Translations under genes and position numbers: made by a program
Shown: positions 54,761-64,000 of the stretch, one piece after another
Layout of the letters: each line of letters starts with the position of its first letter
Numbering within the stretch: the stretch's first letter is position 1
Notes under the pieces: generated by a model
Told to the model about the DNA's origin: nothing
Seen by the model: only the letters and a program-made list of their open reading frames with translations
Databases searched by the model: none
Origin: Zeus faber
Lineage: Eukaryota; Chordata; Actinopteri; Zeiformes; Zeidae
Direction: 5' to 3'
Assembly: GCA_960531495.1 (NCBI GenBank)
Contig: OY482863.1
Coordinates: forward strand, 4,748,189 to 4,812,188
Length of the DNA: 64,000 nucleotides

Positions 54761-54970
54761 TACATAGTGACTGTACAACTATTATTAGACTGTTGGTGTT
54801 GCAGTCACCTCAAAACATCTCTCTCTCTCTCTCTCTCCCTTTCTCTTTCTCTTCCTCCCTCTCTCTTCCTCCCTCTCTCTCCTTCCCTCTCTCCCTTCCT
54901 CTCTCTCTCTGCCAGCAGACATCCACCTCTCCTTGCTCGCCCACCAATGAGACCAATGAGACTGTGGGGG

Positions 54971-55006
54971 GACCCCCGTCCCCCCACAGATGGGGGGACG
55001 GGGGTC
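54971..55006. repeat. Perfect 16-bp inverted repeat over a duplicated ATG
   Basis: gacccccgtcccccca, loop caga, tggggggacgggggtc. Absent from the parent copy at 58916. Confidence 0.95.
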
Positions 55007-55363
55007 TAAGAAGAAGAAGAAGGAGGAGGAGGAGAGGAGGAGGCAGGGGGAGAGGAGGAGCGCGGGGAGGGAGGACAGTCTGAAGTCGGGCGACCGAATC
55101 CGGCGTCACACCGTCAGACAGAGTAGAAGTACAACGCTCAGCCTGGCCTGCAGGGGGCTCCCTGTTCTACGCACGGCTACACATGTCAACACAACTCAGT
55201 GGAATTTCCTCGGCCACCCCCTGATGCCCTGTCACCTTGGAAAACACAAACAAAACAGAAGACAGCACCCTCTGCTTTGCAACACCTACTCTACTTTACC
55301 CAAAGTTTGAGAGGAGTGACGGGGTGATGGAGGGATGATGGAGGAGTGACAGAGGGATGGAGG

Positions 55364-56116
55364 GATGTGTTGGAAAAATTTGCCTGCGTGGTCAGTTAGG
55401 TTAATCTGCCCGCTACAGGAAATCAAACTGAGAATATTAAAGATATTTATTCTGTGTAATAAAGAGAAAGATTCAGAGCTGCTTCAAAGCAGTGTTCTGA
55501 CCAGTCTGCCTCTACCACTTGAAGAGGCCTTTATACCGATGAGAGGTCGTGTCTCATTCTGAGACTAGCCATGTGATTCGCTGTTGCCTTCAGTAACAGC
55601 TGAGAACATGTTTTCACAAATAAGATATTATAGATGCCGAGAAAGCATACGTTGACTGTTAACACATATGGTCTTTTTACGCGCTAGAAAAACAAAGATA
55701 ACAAACAAAACAGTTATGAACCATTGGTCAGCTTGTCATCTACAGGACTTTGCCCCTTCAATCATATCCTGTGTGTTTCTCTCATACAAAGGTTCAACAG
55801 TCAAACTCAGGTCACAGGTACAGTCTCACTATGCCATAAAACAAACCATAAAGCTCTGTCGAGCCCCCTGGGGGTAACCCTTATCTTCACACCAGGTTGA
55901 GTGAAGATGGAATGAGATCTGGTAAACCCTTATACTACAGTAGGCTTTGTTGGAAAACAACAGTCTCTCCAAATAAACTCTGAGAAACTGTTAAAAACCC
56001 CAAGGTAATGTGTTTAAAAAGCTACGTAACATACAAAAAATAAGGCAATTGTCCTATGTAGAACATGTAAAACATCATTCAAAGAATTTATCTTCTGCAT
56101 TTTTCTCTCACAGATG
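55364..56116 (+). mobile_element. Solo LTR with 4-bp target duplication
   Basis: 55368-56112 (745 bp) starts TGTTGGAAAA and ends TCTCACA (TGT..ACA) and is flanked by GATG (55364-55367 and 56113-56116). It interrupts a gatggaggagtgac array that resumes on the other side. AATAAA at ~55457. No internal genes. LTR retroelement or endogenous retrovirus class not resolved. Confidence 0.75.
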
Positions 56117-56864
56117 ATGGGGGACTGACGGAGTGATGGAGGGATGATGGAGGAGTGATCGAGGGGTGGAGGGAACATATACCGTATATGAATATATGTT
56201 TATAAAATATGACAATATATATAATATATAATATATATATAATTTATATAATATATATATGCCATGAAAACGCCACTTGGGTGGCGTGTGGTGGTGAATC
56301 TGCCACAGTGGTGTCCAATGTGGGGCGTGGGGCTCTGGCATGGAGAAGGGACACAGAAGGGCTGTCCTAAGACGCCCTGTAGCCACCAGTGATTCAATGG
56401 GCGGCCCCACCACCCACCCTCTCTCGACTGGTAGCAGCAGCGCCTAGGGGGTCCGGCGAAGGACCGGGAGAGAAGCAGCGCAGCAACCACCACAGGTAAC
56501 CGCTGGCAGCTAGCTTCTCCACCCAGCAGGCATCGCCAGGACCGTTGGGCAGCCCAGCAGCTAGACCAACCCTCTCTCGACTGGCACTAGCAGCACCTGG
56601 GGGTCCGGTGGAGGACCGAGGGAGAAGCAGCGCCCTGGTGGAAGGAGGCCAGTTCATCGTGCTGCTTCGGGGAATTCAGGTCCTCTGGAAGGGGACCTGT
56701 TAATTGTTTTGAACATTTGTTTGTATATGGTGTGGTAACCCTATTTCAGAGTCCGGTGTTTTATTTATTTAAGGTATAGGAACCCTGGGTCAGAGTCTGT
56801 ATTTTGAGGGATAGTAAACCTGTGTCAGAGTCTGTTTAAAGCATTTATTTTCATTTTTTCCTGA
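56117..56864. other. Spacer with possible retroelement leader
   Basis: 56178-56260 is AT-rich (atataatatata). 56262-56650 has two ~130-bp near-copies of a ccaccctctctcgactgg..gcagcagcgc block. Confidence 0.45.
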
Positions 56865-57587
56865 CAAGCTTAACAACTACAGGCCGATCCCCAACCTTCC
56901 ATTCCTCAGTAAGGTCCTGGAAAGAACAATGGCCGCCCGGCTCCATCAACATCCGTCCAACCATGAGCTCTACAACCCCTGCAGTCAGCCTACAGAGCAC
57001 ACCACAGCACAGAGACCGCCCTAATCAAGATCACCAACGACCTCCTCCTCGCTGCAGACTCCGATAACATCAGTATCCTCATCCTCCTGGACCTTTCCGT
57101 TGTTTTTGACACGTTCTCCCACACAGTCCTCTTCAAACGCCTATCCGACCCTCTTGGCATCACTGGTACAGAGAGACCATCCTTCAAGGCTCTGTGCTCG
57201 GTCCAACACTCTTCACCATCTACCTGCTCCCCCTCGGCCAGATCATTCGTCACCATGGTCTCAACTTCCCCTGCTACGCTGATGATACACAGCTTCATCT
57301 CAGCACCTCACCATCCACTCTGCTCCCCCCTCAGTCTCTAGTCAACTGCCTTCATGCCATAAAAACCTGGATGACAACAAACCGACTCCAACTCAACAGC
57401 ACAAAGTCAGAGCTCATGGTTGTGGCCCCAAAGCCGCTGCTCCGGAAGGTTGGAGATGTCCTCCTCCTCGTCGACTGCTGTTCCATCAAAACACCTCCCG
57501 AGGTCGGCAACCTGGGTGTTATCCTGGACTCTACCCTCTCCTTTCAGCCACACATCAGATCCATCACCAAGTCCGCCTTCTATCTGA
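56865..57587 (+). pseudogene. L2/Rex1-type LINE reverse transcriptase fragment
   Basis: Reads KLNNYRPIPNLPFLSKVLER, ILLDLSVVFDTF, LFTIYLLPLGQIIRHHG, YADDTQLHLSTSP, LQLNSTKSELMVVAP, LGVILDSTLSFQPHIRSITK. Several frame changes between 57000 and 57200. It ends abruptly at the start of module copy 1. Confidence 0.9.
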
Positions 57588-58915
57588 GAAGTTCAACTCC
57601 ACCTGCAGACGAACTCTGTCCTGGATGCAATGGAACAAATACTCTGTGTTGTATGTCCAGCATGATGACAACACAGGTTGAAAAATAAATAAAAAGAACA
57701 CGTCAGTGGTTATGTCTGAGAGGAGAAGGGCGTTGTGATGGGGTCTTGCTTGACAAGGGCAAGGTGGAGTGGGTGGTGTTGAGGTGAGCAGATGGGTGAT
57801 GGGGGTAACAGTGGAACCCTGACCTGTTTGGGGTCATTTGATGAAGAAGAGCTGCTACGACTCGAGGAGACTTATTTTGAAAAGTCACGATCGGCATCCA
57901 TTCAGGTGCTGGGGGAGGAGCCACAATCTTTTTGCTTCTGTTTCCTTGAAGGAATTGAGCAGCGTTTCTCTGAAGCCTTGCTCAGCGAGGGCCTGCTTGG
58001 TGTGTTTCGTTACTGCGCTGCAGCAGTTTCTGGAGCAGATCAGCATGTGGTGTAACAGGGCGTCGGTGCTTCTATCCAGCTATGCAAGGTTATGTGACCA
58101 CGCCCACTCCTGGCCAGGTGGAGGCATCCTCATTCCACCTGTCGTTCCTCAGAGAGAAGAGCTCTGAGGTGGTGGACACATGCATGCCGGGCATCCTGAA
58201 CAACCAGCCTCATGGTGATTCTGGGCCTGGCACATGATTCACCTTGTGTTGTGGTTTGATTCCGCCTGCCGGTCCGGTTTCTCCACTGGTGTTTTCTCCT
58301 TTGGTTCCATTTGTTATCACATGTCAACACAATTCATTGGAATTTCCTCGGCCACGCCCTGATGCCCTGTCACTGTGGAAATCACAAACAGAAGAGAAGA
58401 CAGCACCCTCTGCTTTGCTACACCTACTCTACTTTACCCAAAGTTTTAGAGGAGTGACGAGGTGATGGAGGGATGATGGAGGAGTGACGGGTTGATGGAG
58501 GGATGATGGAGGACTGACAGGGTGATGGAGGGTTAATGGAGGAGTGACGGGTGATGCGGGGATGATGGAGGAGTAATGGGGTGATGGGTGATGATGGAGG
58601 AGTGATGGGGTTAGGGTTACATAGTAACTGTACAACTATTATTAGACTGTTGGTGTTGCAGTCACCTCAAAACATCTCTCTCTCTCTCTCCCTTTCTCTT
58701 TCTCTTCCTCCCTCTCTCTTCCTCTCTCTCTCTCCTTCCCTCTCTCCCTTCCTCTCTCTCTCTGCCAGCAGACATCCACCTCTCCTTGCTCGCCCACCAA
58801 TGAGACAGTTTCAGATACAGGGTTTGAAACCGTCAGAAACCCATGAAGAAGAGAGCAGAGGAGGAGAAATAGAAAGGCGAAGACAGAGGAGAAGGAGGTG
58901 ATTGAGAGGCCTGCG
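57588..58915 (+). repeat. lrrc30 upstream module, copy 1 (next to the gene)
   Basis: Matches 53743-54960 closely (gatgggtgatgggggtaaca, gaggcatcctcattccacct etc.). Contains the gatggagg array (58450-58610) and a (CT)n at 58673-58765. It should contain the lrrc30 5' UTR and promoter. Small open frames in it are unrecognised. Confidence 0.85.
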
Positions 58916-59095
58916 ATGGGGGGACGCGGGTCTAAGAAGAATAAGAAGGAGGAGGAGGAGGAGGAGAGGAGGAGGCAGGGGGAGAGGAGGAGCACGGGGA
59001 GGGAGGACAGTCTGAAGTTGGGCGACCGAATCCGGCGTCACACCGTCAGACAGAGTGGAAGTACAACGCTCAGCCTGGCCTGCAGGGGGCTCCAG
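58916..59095 (+). CDS. lrrc30: lrrc30 exon 1
   Basis: 60 codons from MGGRGSKKNK, with E-run and RRR, to LACRGLQ, donor CAG|GTACTA. Homologous to the human N-terminus only in the TRGM/CRGL part. Confidence 0.75.
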
Positions 59096-59141
59096 GTACT
59101 ACGCAGGGCTGCCTGGACTACTGCAGTACTAGTAGTACTGG

Positions 59142-59185
<44 letters not shown>

Positions 59186-59265
59186 TTATAGTAGTAGTAG
59201 TGTTACTTGTAGTAGTAGTAGTACTAGTTTTATAGTAGTCATAGTAGTGTTAGTAGTAGTAGTGT

Positions 59266-59309
<44 letters not shown>

Positions 59310-60345
59310 ATGTTAGTAGTAATAGTAGTACTATTGTTTGTGTAATTGTTTATTATCAGTATTATTAGAAGTAGTCGTAGTACATGAGCTTAGGCCTTGT
59401 AATGATCATTTGGGTTCTAAATAAATACATTCCAACAGGAAGTACTGTCCCTACATTGAAGGAGAGACAGATAGACAGACAGACCGATTGACAGATTATC
59501 TGTCAGACCGTTAGACAGACAGACAGACAGTCAGAACGACAGACAGGTCAGATGGGGTCAGGGGATCTCTGCTAGCAGGACGGTGGCCATCTTGCTCCCC
59601 ATCCTGCTGTGTGTGTCTGTGTTGCAGGAAACTCCAGATGCATTGTGGGAGCTGGAGGACCTGGACAGACTGAACTTGTCTCTGAACCGACTGAGACGCC
59701 TGTCCCCCCGGCTCTGTGAGCTCAGGAACCTGACGGTGCTGAACCTATGGGGAAACCAGGTCTGCTCCTCCACCTCCTCCTCCTCCACCTCCACCTCCTC
59801 CTCCTCCTCCTCCTCCTCCTCCTCCCCTTCCCTCCTCCCTCACTAATCCCTTCTTCTCCTGTTTCCATCCTAACCTATAACAGCCAACCCAGATGGGCAG
59901 ACCTCCACCTGATAATCTCCACCTCTCCTCAATCTGTCCATCCGTCCGTCCTCTCGTCTTTCAGTCTAATTTTATTCCTCAGCTGCTGGACTCATTTACG
60001 CCAGTGTTTCCGACAGCTGTGCCGTCACAGGCCACCAGGTGGCGCCGTGGACATCTTTCAAATCCCACTGGAAAAAAAAAACAGTCGCGTAAAGGGATGA
60101 CTTCCTGTAGGACGGAGGACAAGAAGAGAGGAATGACTTCCTGAAGGATGGAGGACAAGAAGAGAGGGAGGACTTCCTGAAGGATGGAGGACATGAAGAG
60201 AGGAATGACTTCCTGAAGGATGGAGGACAAGAAGAGAGGGAGGACTTCCTGAAGGATGGAGGACAAGAAGAGAGGGAGGACTTCCTGAAGGACGGATAAA
60301 TGTTTTGTCTAACCCTCTGAATCATCTATTGAAATGTATTGATCT

Positions 60346-60376
<31 letters not shown>

Positions 60377-62892
60377 CCCTGTCTTACTCCCCCTCTCCTT
60401 GTCTCCCCCCCTCCGTCTCCCCCTCTGCAGCTGGTCTCCCTCCCAGCTGAGATCGGCGTCTTGACTCGACTCAGAGTTCTGTTCGTCTACAGGAACCATC
60501 TGAGTGATCTGCCTGAGGAGCTGGGATGCTGCACCCAGCTGGAGGTACCCCGCACCTCTAGTACTTCTTGTACTACTTGTACTGCTAGGAGTACTACACT
60601 ACACAACACCGGAATGTGGGCTGCGATTAACAACCATTTAGTAATCAATTCGTTTCTGGGACTCTGTGGCACTCTGTATGACTCTGTAGAGCTCTAGGAC
60701 TCTAGGACTGCGTGGTACTTTATGGGACTCAGTATGGCTCTAGGACTCTGTAGGACTCTGTTGGACTCTGTGGGACTCTAAATGACTCTAGGACTATGTG
60801 GGACTAAATAGGACTCTGTGGGAGTCTGGGACTCTGTGGAACTCTAGGACTCTGTGATACTCTAGGACTCTAGGACTCAGTGGGTCTCTGTCAGATTATT
60901 TTACTCTGTTGGACTCTGTAGGAATCTGTAGAATTCTAGGACTCTGTGAGACTCATGGACTCTGTGGGACTCTGTAGGATTCTGTAGAACTCTAGGACTC
61001 TGTGGGACTCTGTATTGCTGTAGAACTCTGGGACTATGTGTGACTATATGACTATGTGGGACTCTTTATGACTGTGTAGAACTCTAGGATTCTAGGACTA
61101 TGTGGGACTCTGAATGACTTGGTGGGACTCTAGGACTCTGTGGGATCTGTGGGACTCTGTGACCCTGTGGGACTCTGTATGACTGTTGAACTCTCAGACT
61201 CTCTGACTTTATGTGACTCTAGATCTATGTGGGATTCTGTATGACTAGGTGAGACTCTGTGGGACACTAGCACTCTGTGGGACTCAAGGGCTGTGTGGGA
61301 ATTAGTATGACTCTGAAGAACTCTACAACTCTTGGGCTAAGTGGGACTCTGTAGGACTCTGTGGTACTCTAGGACTCTAGGACTCTGTGAGTCTCTGTCA
61401 GACTCTGTTGAACTCTAGGACTCTGTGGGACTCTAGGACTCTGTGGGACTCTGTAGGATTATATGACTCTGTAGGAATCTATAGAACTCGAGGACTCTGT
61501 GAGACTCAAGGACTCTGTGGGACTCTCGGACTATGTTGGGCTCTGTATGACTCTGTAGAACTCTAGGACTTTAGGACTATGTGGGACTCTGTAGGACTCG
61601 GTGAGACTCTAGGATGCTGTGGGACTCTGTGGGACTCTAGGACTCTAGGACTCTGTGGGATTCTAGGACTCTGTGGGACTCTAGGACTCTGTGGCACTCT
61701 ATGACTCTGTGGGACTATAGGACTCGGTGGGATTCAAGGACTCTTGGACTCTGTGGGATCACCCTGGGGTGAAGTCTGGTGCCACTGAGTCTCGTGTCTC
61801 GAGTCTCTGGTGCCAGTTCTCTCTTCGTCCACCAGGTGCTGAGTTTGGCCGACAACCATCTGAGTCGTCTGCCGTCCTCCCTGTGTGGACTGACCCGACT
61901 AAAGAACCTGAACCTGAGCCACAACCGGATCCAACAGCTCCCGCCCTGCGTGTACTCAATGAAGAACCTGGTCCGCTACTGCCACTATACTCTGATATAC
62001 AGAATACACTGCAGTGATATACGGAATATACTACAGTGATATACGGAATATACTTCAGTGATATACGTAATAAGCTACAGTGATATACGGAATATACTAC
62101 AGTGACATTCTGAATATACTACAGTGATATTCTGAATATACTACAGTGATATACGGATATACTACAGTGATATTCTGAATATACTACAGTGATAAACGGA
62201 ATATAAATTGTCTGGAAAAGAACAACCGCTGGAGCTTCAGACATGGTCGAGGTGTCGTTAGAACCGGGACGTCACAGACGGTTCACATACGGAGCAGGAA
62301 TTAGCGAAAAACCGGCAAAATTAAGCAGCCAAAGGTTGGTGCTTCACCGACAACGTTGTAAAACTAATGGAAGGAGATGAGATTTGGAATAAGAGGCTTT
62401 GTGACGTCATCATCCAATTTGCTCTAAATGTGCAAGTTGTGGTTGCCAATGTTCATTGTGCGCGGTGCAGACTCCATCGCTCTGTAGTGGTTGGAGGTTA
62501 CAAACTAGGCGTGTCTGTGTCTATTTATGTACCTTCTTACCTGGTTGATATCTATGACATATAGTGTTAGCTAACCTAACCCTATCAATAAGGATATATA
62601 TATATATATATATATATATATCAAAAAGGACATTATGTCCTTTTTGATATATATGTCCCTTTTTATATATATACTGTATATATACCCTTTTTGACATATA
62701 TGACATATAGGGTAAGATAACCTAACCTTATCAAAAAAGGATATATACATATACATATATACATGTATATGTCCTTTTTTGACAAATATGTGCTTTTTTT
62801 ATATTATGTCCCTTTTTTGACATACATGTCCTGTGAATTTGAGAGTTTTGGTGTTGATAATGGTATTGCTACCTGCATCTATATACTGTATA

Positions 62893-62952
<60 letters not shown>

Positions 62953-63145
62953 TAGTAATATATATAATAATATTTATAGTGTAGTAACATGCAACAGGCC
63001 CCTCCCTCCAGGTGTTCCTCCACCTTGCCTGGAACCTTCTGGAGAACCTGGCGGAGAACATCCAGGATCTGACGGAGCTGAAGATCCTCATCGTGGAGGG
63101 AAACCAGCTCCATGTTGTTCCAAGAGCAATCTGCTGTCTCAGCAG
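58916..63145 (+). CDS. lrrc30: lrrc30, leucine-rich repeat protein (5 exons, 3' end outside window)
   Basis: Five exons join in frame (231 codons plus 2 bases). An N-terminal basic/acidic stretch (MGGRGSKK, then E/R-rich) is followed by LRRs: TTLSLACRGLQ, LNLSLNRLRRLSPRLCEL, LNLWGNQLVSLPAEIGVL, LFVYRNHLSDLPEELGCC, LSLADNHLSRLPSSLCGL, LNLSHNRIQQLPPCVYSM, LHLAWNLLENLAENI, LIVEGNQLHVVPRAI. The order and wording follow LRRC30 ([41 protein letters not shown]). Teleosts may have lrrc30a/b. The start MGGRGS is used; an in-frame ATG six codons earlier (58898) is possible. G2 may allow myristoylation, by inference. Function is poorly known. Confidence 0.85.
59096..59627. repeat. lrrc30 intron 1 with (TAG)n
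   Basis: (gta)n/(tag)n with gtgtta interruptions at about 59118-59330, and gacagacaga at 59466-59545. Confidence 0.92.
59628..59759 (+). CDS. lrrc30: lrrc30 exon 2
   Basis: Acceptor TGTTGCAG and donor CAG|GTCTGC. Encodes ETPDALWELEDLDRLNLSLN, LRRLSPRLCELRNLTVLN, LWGNQ. Two LRRs. Confidence 0.92.
59760..60430. repeat. lrrc30 intron 2 with 37-bp minisatellite
   Basis: (ctc)n at 59765-59825. 60095-60295 is about five units of gacttcctgaaggatggagg acaagaagagagggag. (tc)n at 60352-60376 precedes the exon 3 acceptor. Confidence 0.92.
60431..60544 (+). CDS. lrrc30: lrrc30 exon 3
   Basis: Acceptor CCTCTGCAG and donor GAG|GTACCC. Encodes LVSLPAEIGVLTRLRVLFVY, RNHLSDLPEELGCCTQLE. Confidence 0.93.
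60660..61755. repeat. 9/18-bp minisatellite in lrrc30 intron 3
   Basis: gactctgtgggactctagga units with many variants, ending ~80 bp before the exon 4 acceptor. Confidence 0.95.
61836..61970 (+). CDS. lrrc30: lrrc30 exon 4
   Basis: Acceptor GTCCACCAG; donor AACCTG|GTCCGC is weak. Encodes VLSLADNHLSRLPSSLCGLT, RLKNLNLSHNRIQQLPP, VYSMKNL. Confidence 0.88.
61985..63011. repeat. lrrc30 intron 4 with repeats
   Basis: gatatacggaatatactaca units at 61990-62205, (TA)n at 62594-62622 and 62897-62950, and a tatatgtccttttttgacat repeat at 62625-62825. Confidence 0.9.
63012..63145 (+). CDS. lrrc30: lrrc30 exon 5 (last in window)
   Basis: Acceptor CCCTCCAG and donor AGCAG|GTACAG. Encodes VFLHLAWNLLENLAENIQDL, LKILIVEGNQLHVVPRAICC. 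Ends in phase 2. Confidence 0.92.
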
Positions 63146-63254
63146 GTACAGAGACCACGCCCCCTGCCTCGGCAGCGAGGTAGACCACGCCCCCTTTCTA
63201 TGTAGCTAGATAGACCACGCCCACGCAACGTAACCCCTTTCATACATTAGATAA

Positions 63255-64000
63255 AGTCCACGTCTCTCCTCCTCTCCTTTCCTCCTCTCCTCTCCTCTCC
63301 TCCTCTCCTCTCCTCCTCTCCTCTCCTCCTCTCCTTTCCTCCTCTCCTTCTCTCCTCCTCTCCTCTCCTCCTCTCCTCTCCTCCTCTCCTTTCCTCCTCT
63401 CCTCTCCTCTCCTCCTCTCCTCTCCTCCTCTCCTTTCCTCTCCTCCTCTCCTCTCCTCCTCTCGTTTCCTCCTCTCCTCTCCTCTCCTCCTCTCCTCTCC
63501 TCCTCTCCTCTCCTCCTCTCCTTCTCTCCTCCTCTCCTCTCCTCCTCTCCTCTCCTCCTCTCCTTTCCTCTCCTCCTCTCCTCTCCTCCTCTCCTTTCCT
63601 CCTCTCCTCTCCTCTCCTCCTCTCCTCTCCTCCTCTCCTTTCCTCCCCTCCTCTCCTCTCCTCCTCTCCTCTCCTCCTCTCCTTTCCTCTCCTTCTCTCC
63701 TCTCCTCCTCTCCTTTCCTCTCCTTTCCTCCTCTACTCCCCCTTCTCCTCACCGCTCCTCTCCTCCTCTCCTTTCCTCTCCTCCTCTCCCCCCTTCTCCT
63801 CCCCTCCCCTCTCCTCTCCTCTCCTCTCCTCCTCTCTCTCCTTCTCTCCTCTCCTCTCCTCTCCTTCTCTCCTCTCCTCTCCTCCTCTCCTTTCCTCTCC
63901 TTCTCTCCTCTCCTCCTCTCCTCCCCTCTCCTCTCCTCCTCTCCTCTTCTCTCCTCCTCTCCTCCCCCTTCTCCTCATCTCTCCTCCTCTCCTCTCCTCT
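63255..64000. repeat. (ctcctctcct)n polypyrimidine tract
   Basis: About 750 bp of cctctcctcctctcctttcc, continuing past the window edge, in lrrc30 intron 5. Pure pyrimidine on plus; long purine-strand frames are artefacts. Confidence 0.97.

Larger units (their letters stand above)
53743..55155 (+). pseudogene. lrrc30 upstream module and first exon, copy 2
   Basis: Parallels 57588-59095, with a ~58-bp deletion near 54135 and a ~110-bp replacement before the ATG. At 54990 an ATG starts MGGRGSKKKKKEEEERRRQG .. TTLSLACRGL, a near copy of lrrc30 exon 1. The donor CAG|GTACTA has become CCT|GTTCTA. The ATG lies in the loop of a 16-bp perfect hairpin. Confidence 0.85.

Noticed and set aside
63240-63978. 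EERRGEER-type frames on minus
   Set aside because: Reverse strand of a polypyrimidine microsatellite in an intron.

Overview
The window looks like a teleost fish nuclear chromosome. It holds three spliced vertebrate-type genes with GT-AG introns, and its introns and spacers are unusually full of minisatellites, (CA)n runs and fish-type transposon remnants. I could not narrow the species.

Layout. (1) 137-24603, minus strand: 17 exons of plod2 (procollagen-lysine 5-dioxygenase 2, lysyl hydroxylase 2), from the signal-peptide exon to the start of the catalytic domain. All 17 exons join in frame to 635 codons; the last ~100 residues, including the iron-binding HxD, lie to the left of the window. 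(2) 24604-32837: plod2 upstream region with a GC box and two CTCF-like sites, a 4-kb heptamer array (25.6-29.66 kb) and decayed DNA-transposon sequence. (3) 32838-49996, minus strand: a complete 13-exon SAMHD1-like gene (508 codons plus stop) that lacks the SAM domain, has a changed nucleotide-pocket segment and ends in an 80-residue heptad-repeat tail. Its introns hold a hAT MITE with an 8-bp target duplication, a MADF-like remnant, a truncated L2-type LINE, a tRNA-derived SINE and several long satellites. (4) 50-57.6 kb: a mosaic of L2-type LINE pieces, a solo LTR, a GC-rich block and two extra copies of the lrrc30 upstream/first-exon module. (5) 58916 to the window end, plus strand: five exons of lrrc30 (leucine-rich repeat protein), continuing past the right edge.

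The three genes do not form a pathway. plod2 makes hydroxylysine on collagen telopeptides in the ER. The SAMHD1-like protein is a predicted dNTP triphosphohydrolase. lrrc30 is a small LRR protein of unclear role. samhd1-like and plod2 are tandem on the minus strand and lrrc30 is divergent from them.

Most notable: the SAMHD1-like coiled-coil tail and pocket changes; two minisatellites that start exactly at a 5' splice site and carry copies of it (plod2 exon 1 and samhd1-like exon 6); a hairpin-forming template-switch scar over the ATG of a duplicated lrrc30 first exon; and a CCAAT-rich heptamer array upstream of plod2. Nothing was run against a database. Family calls rest on remembered homologs plus splice-site and reading-phase consistency.
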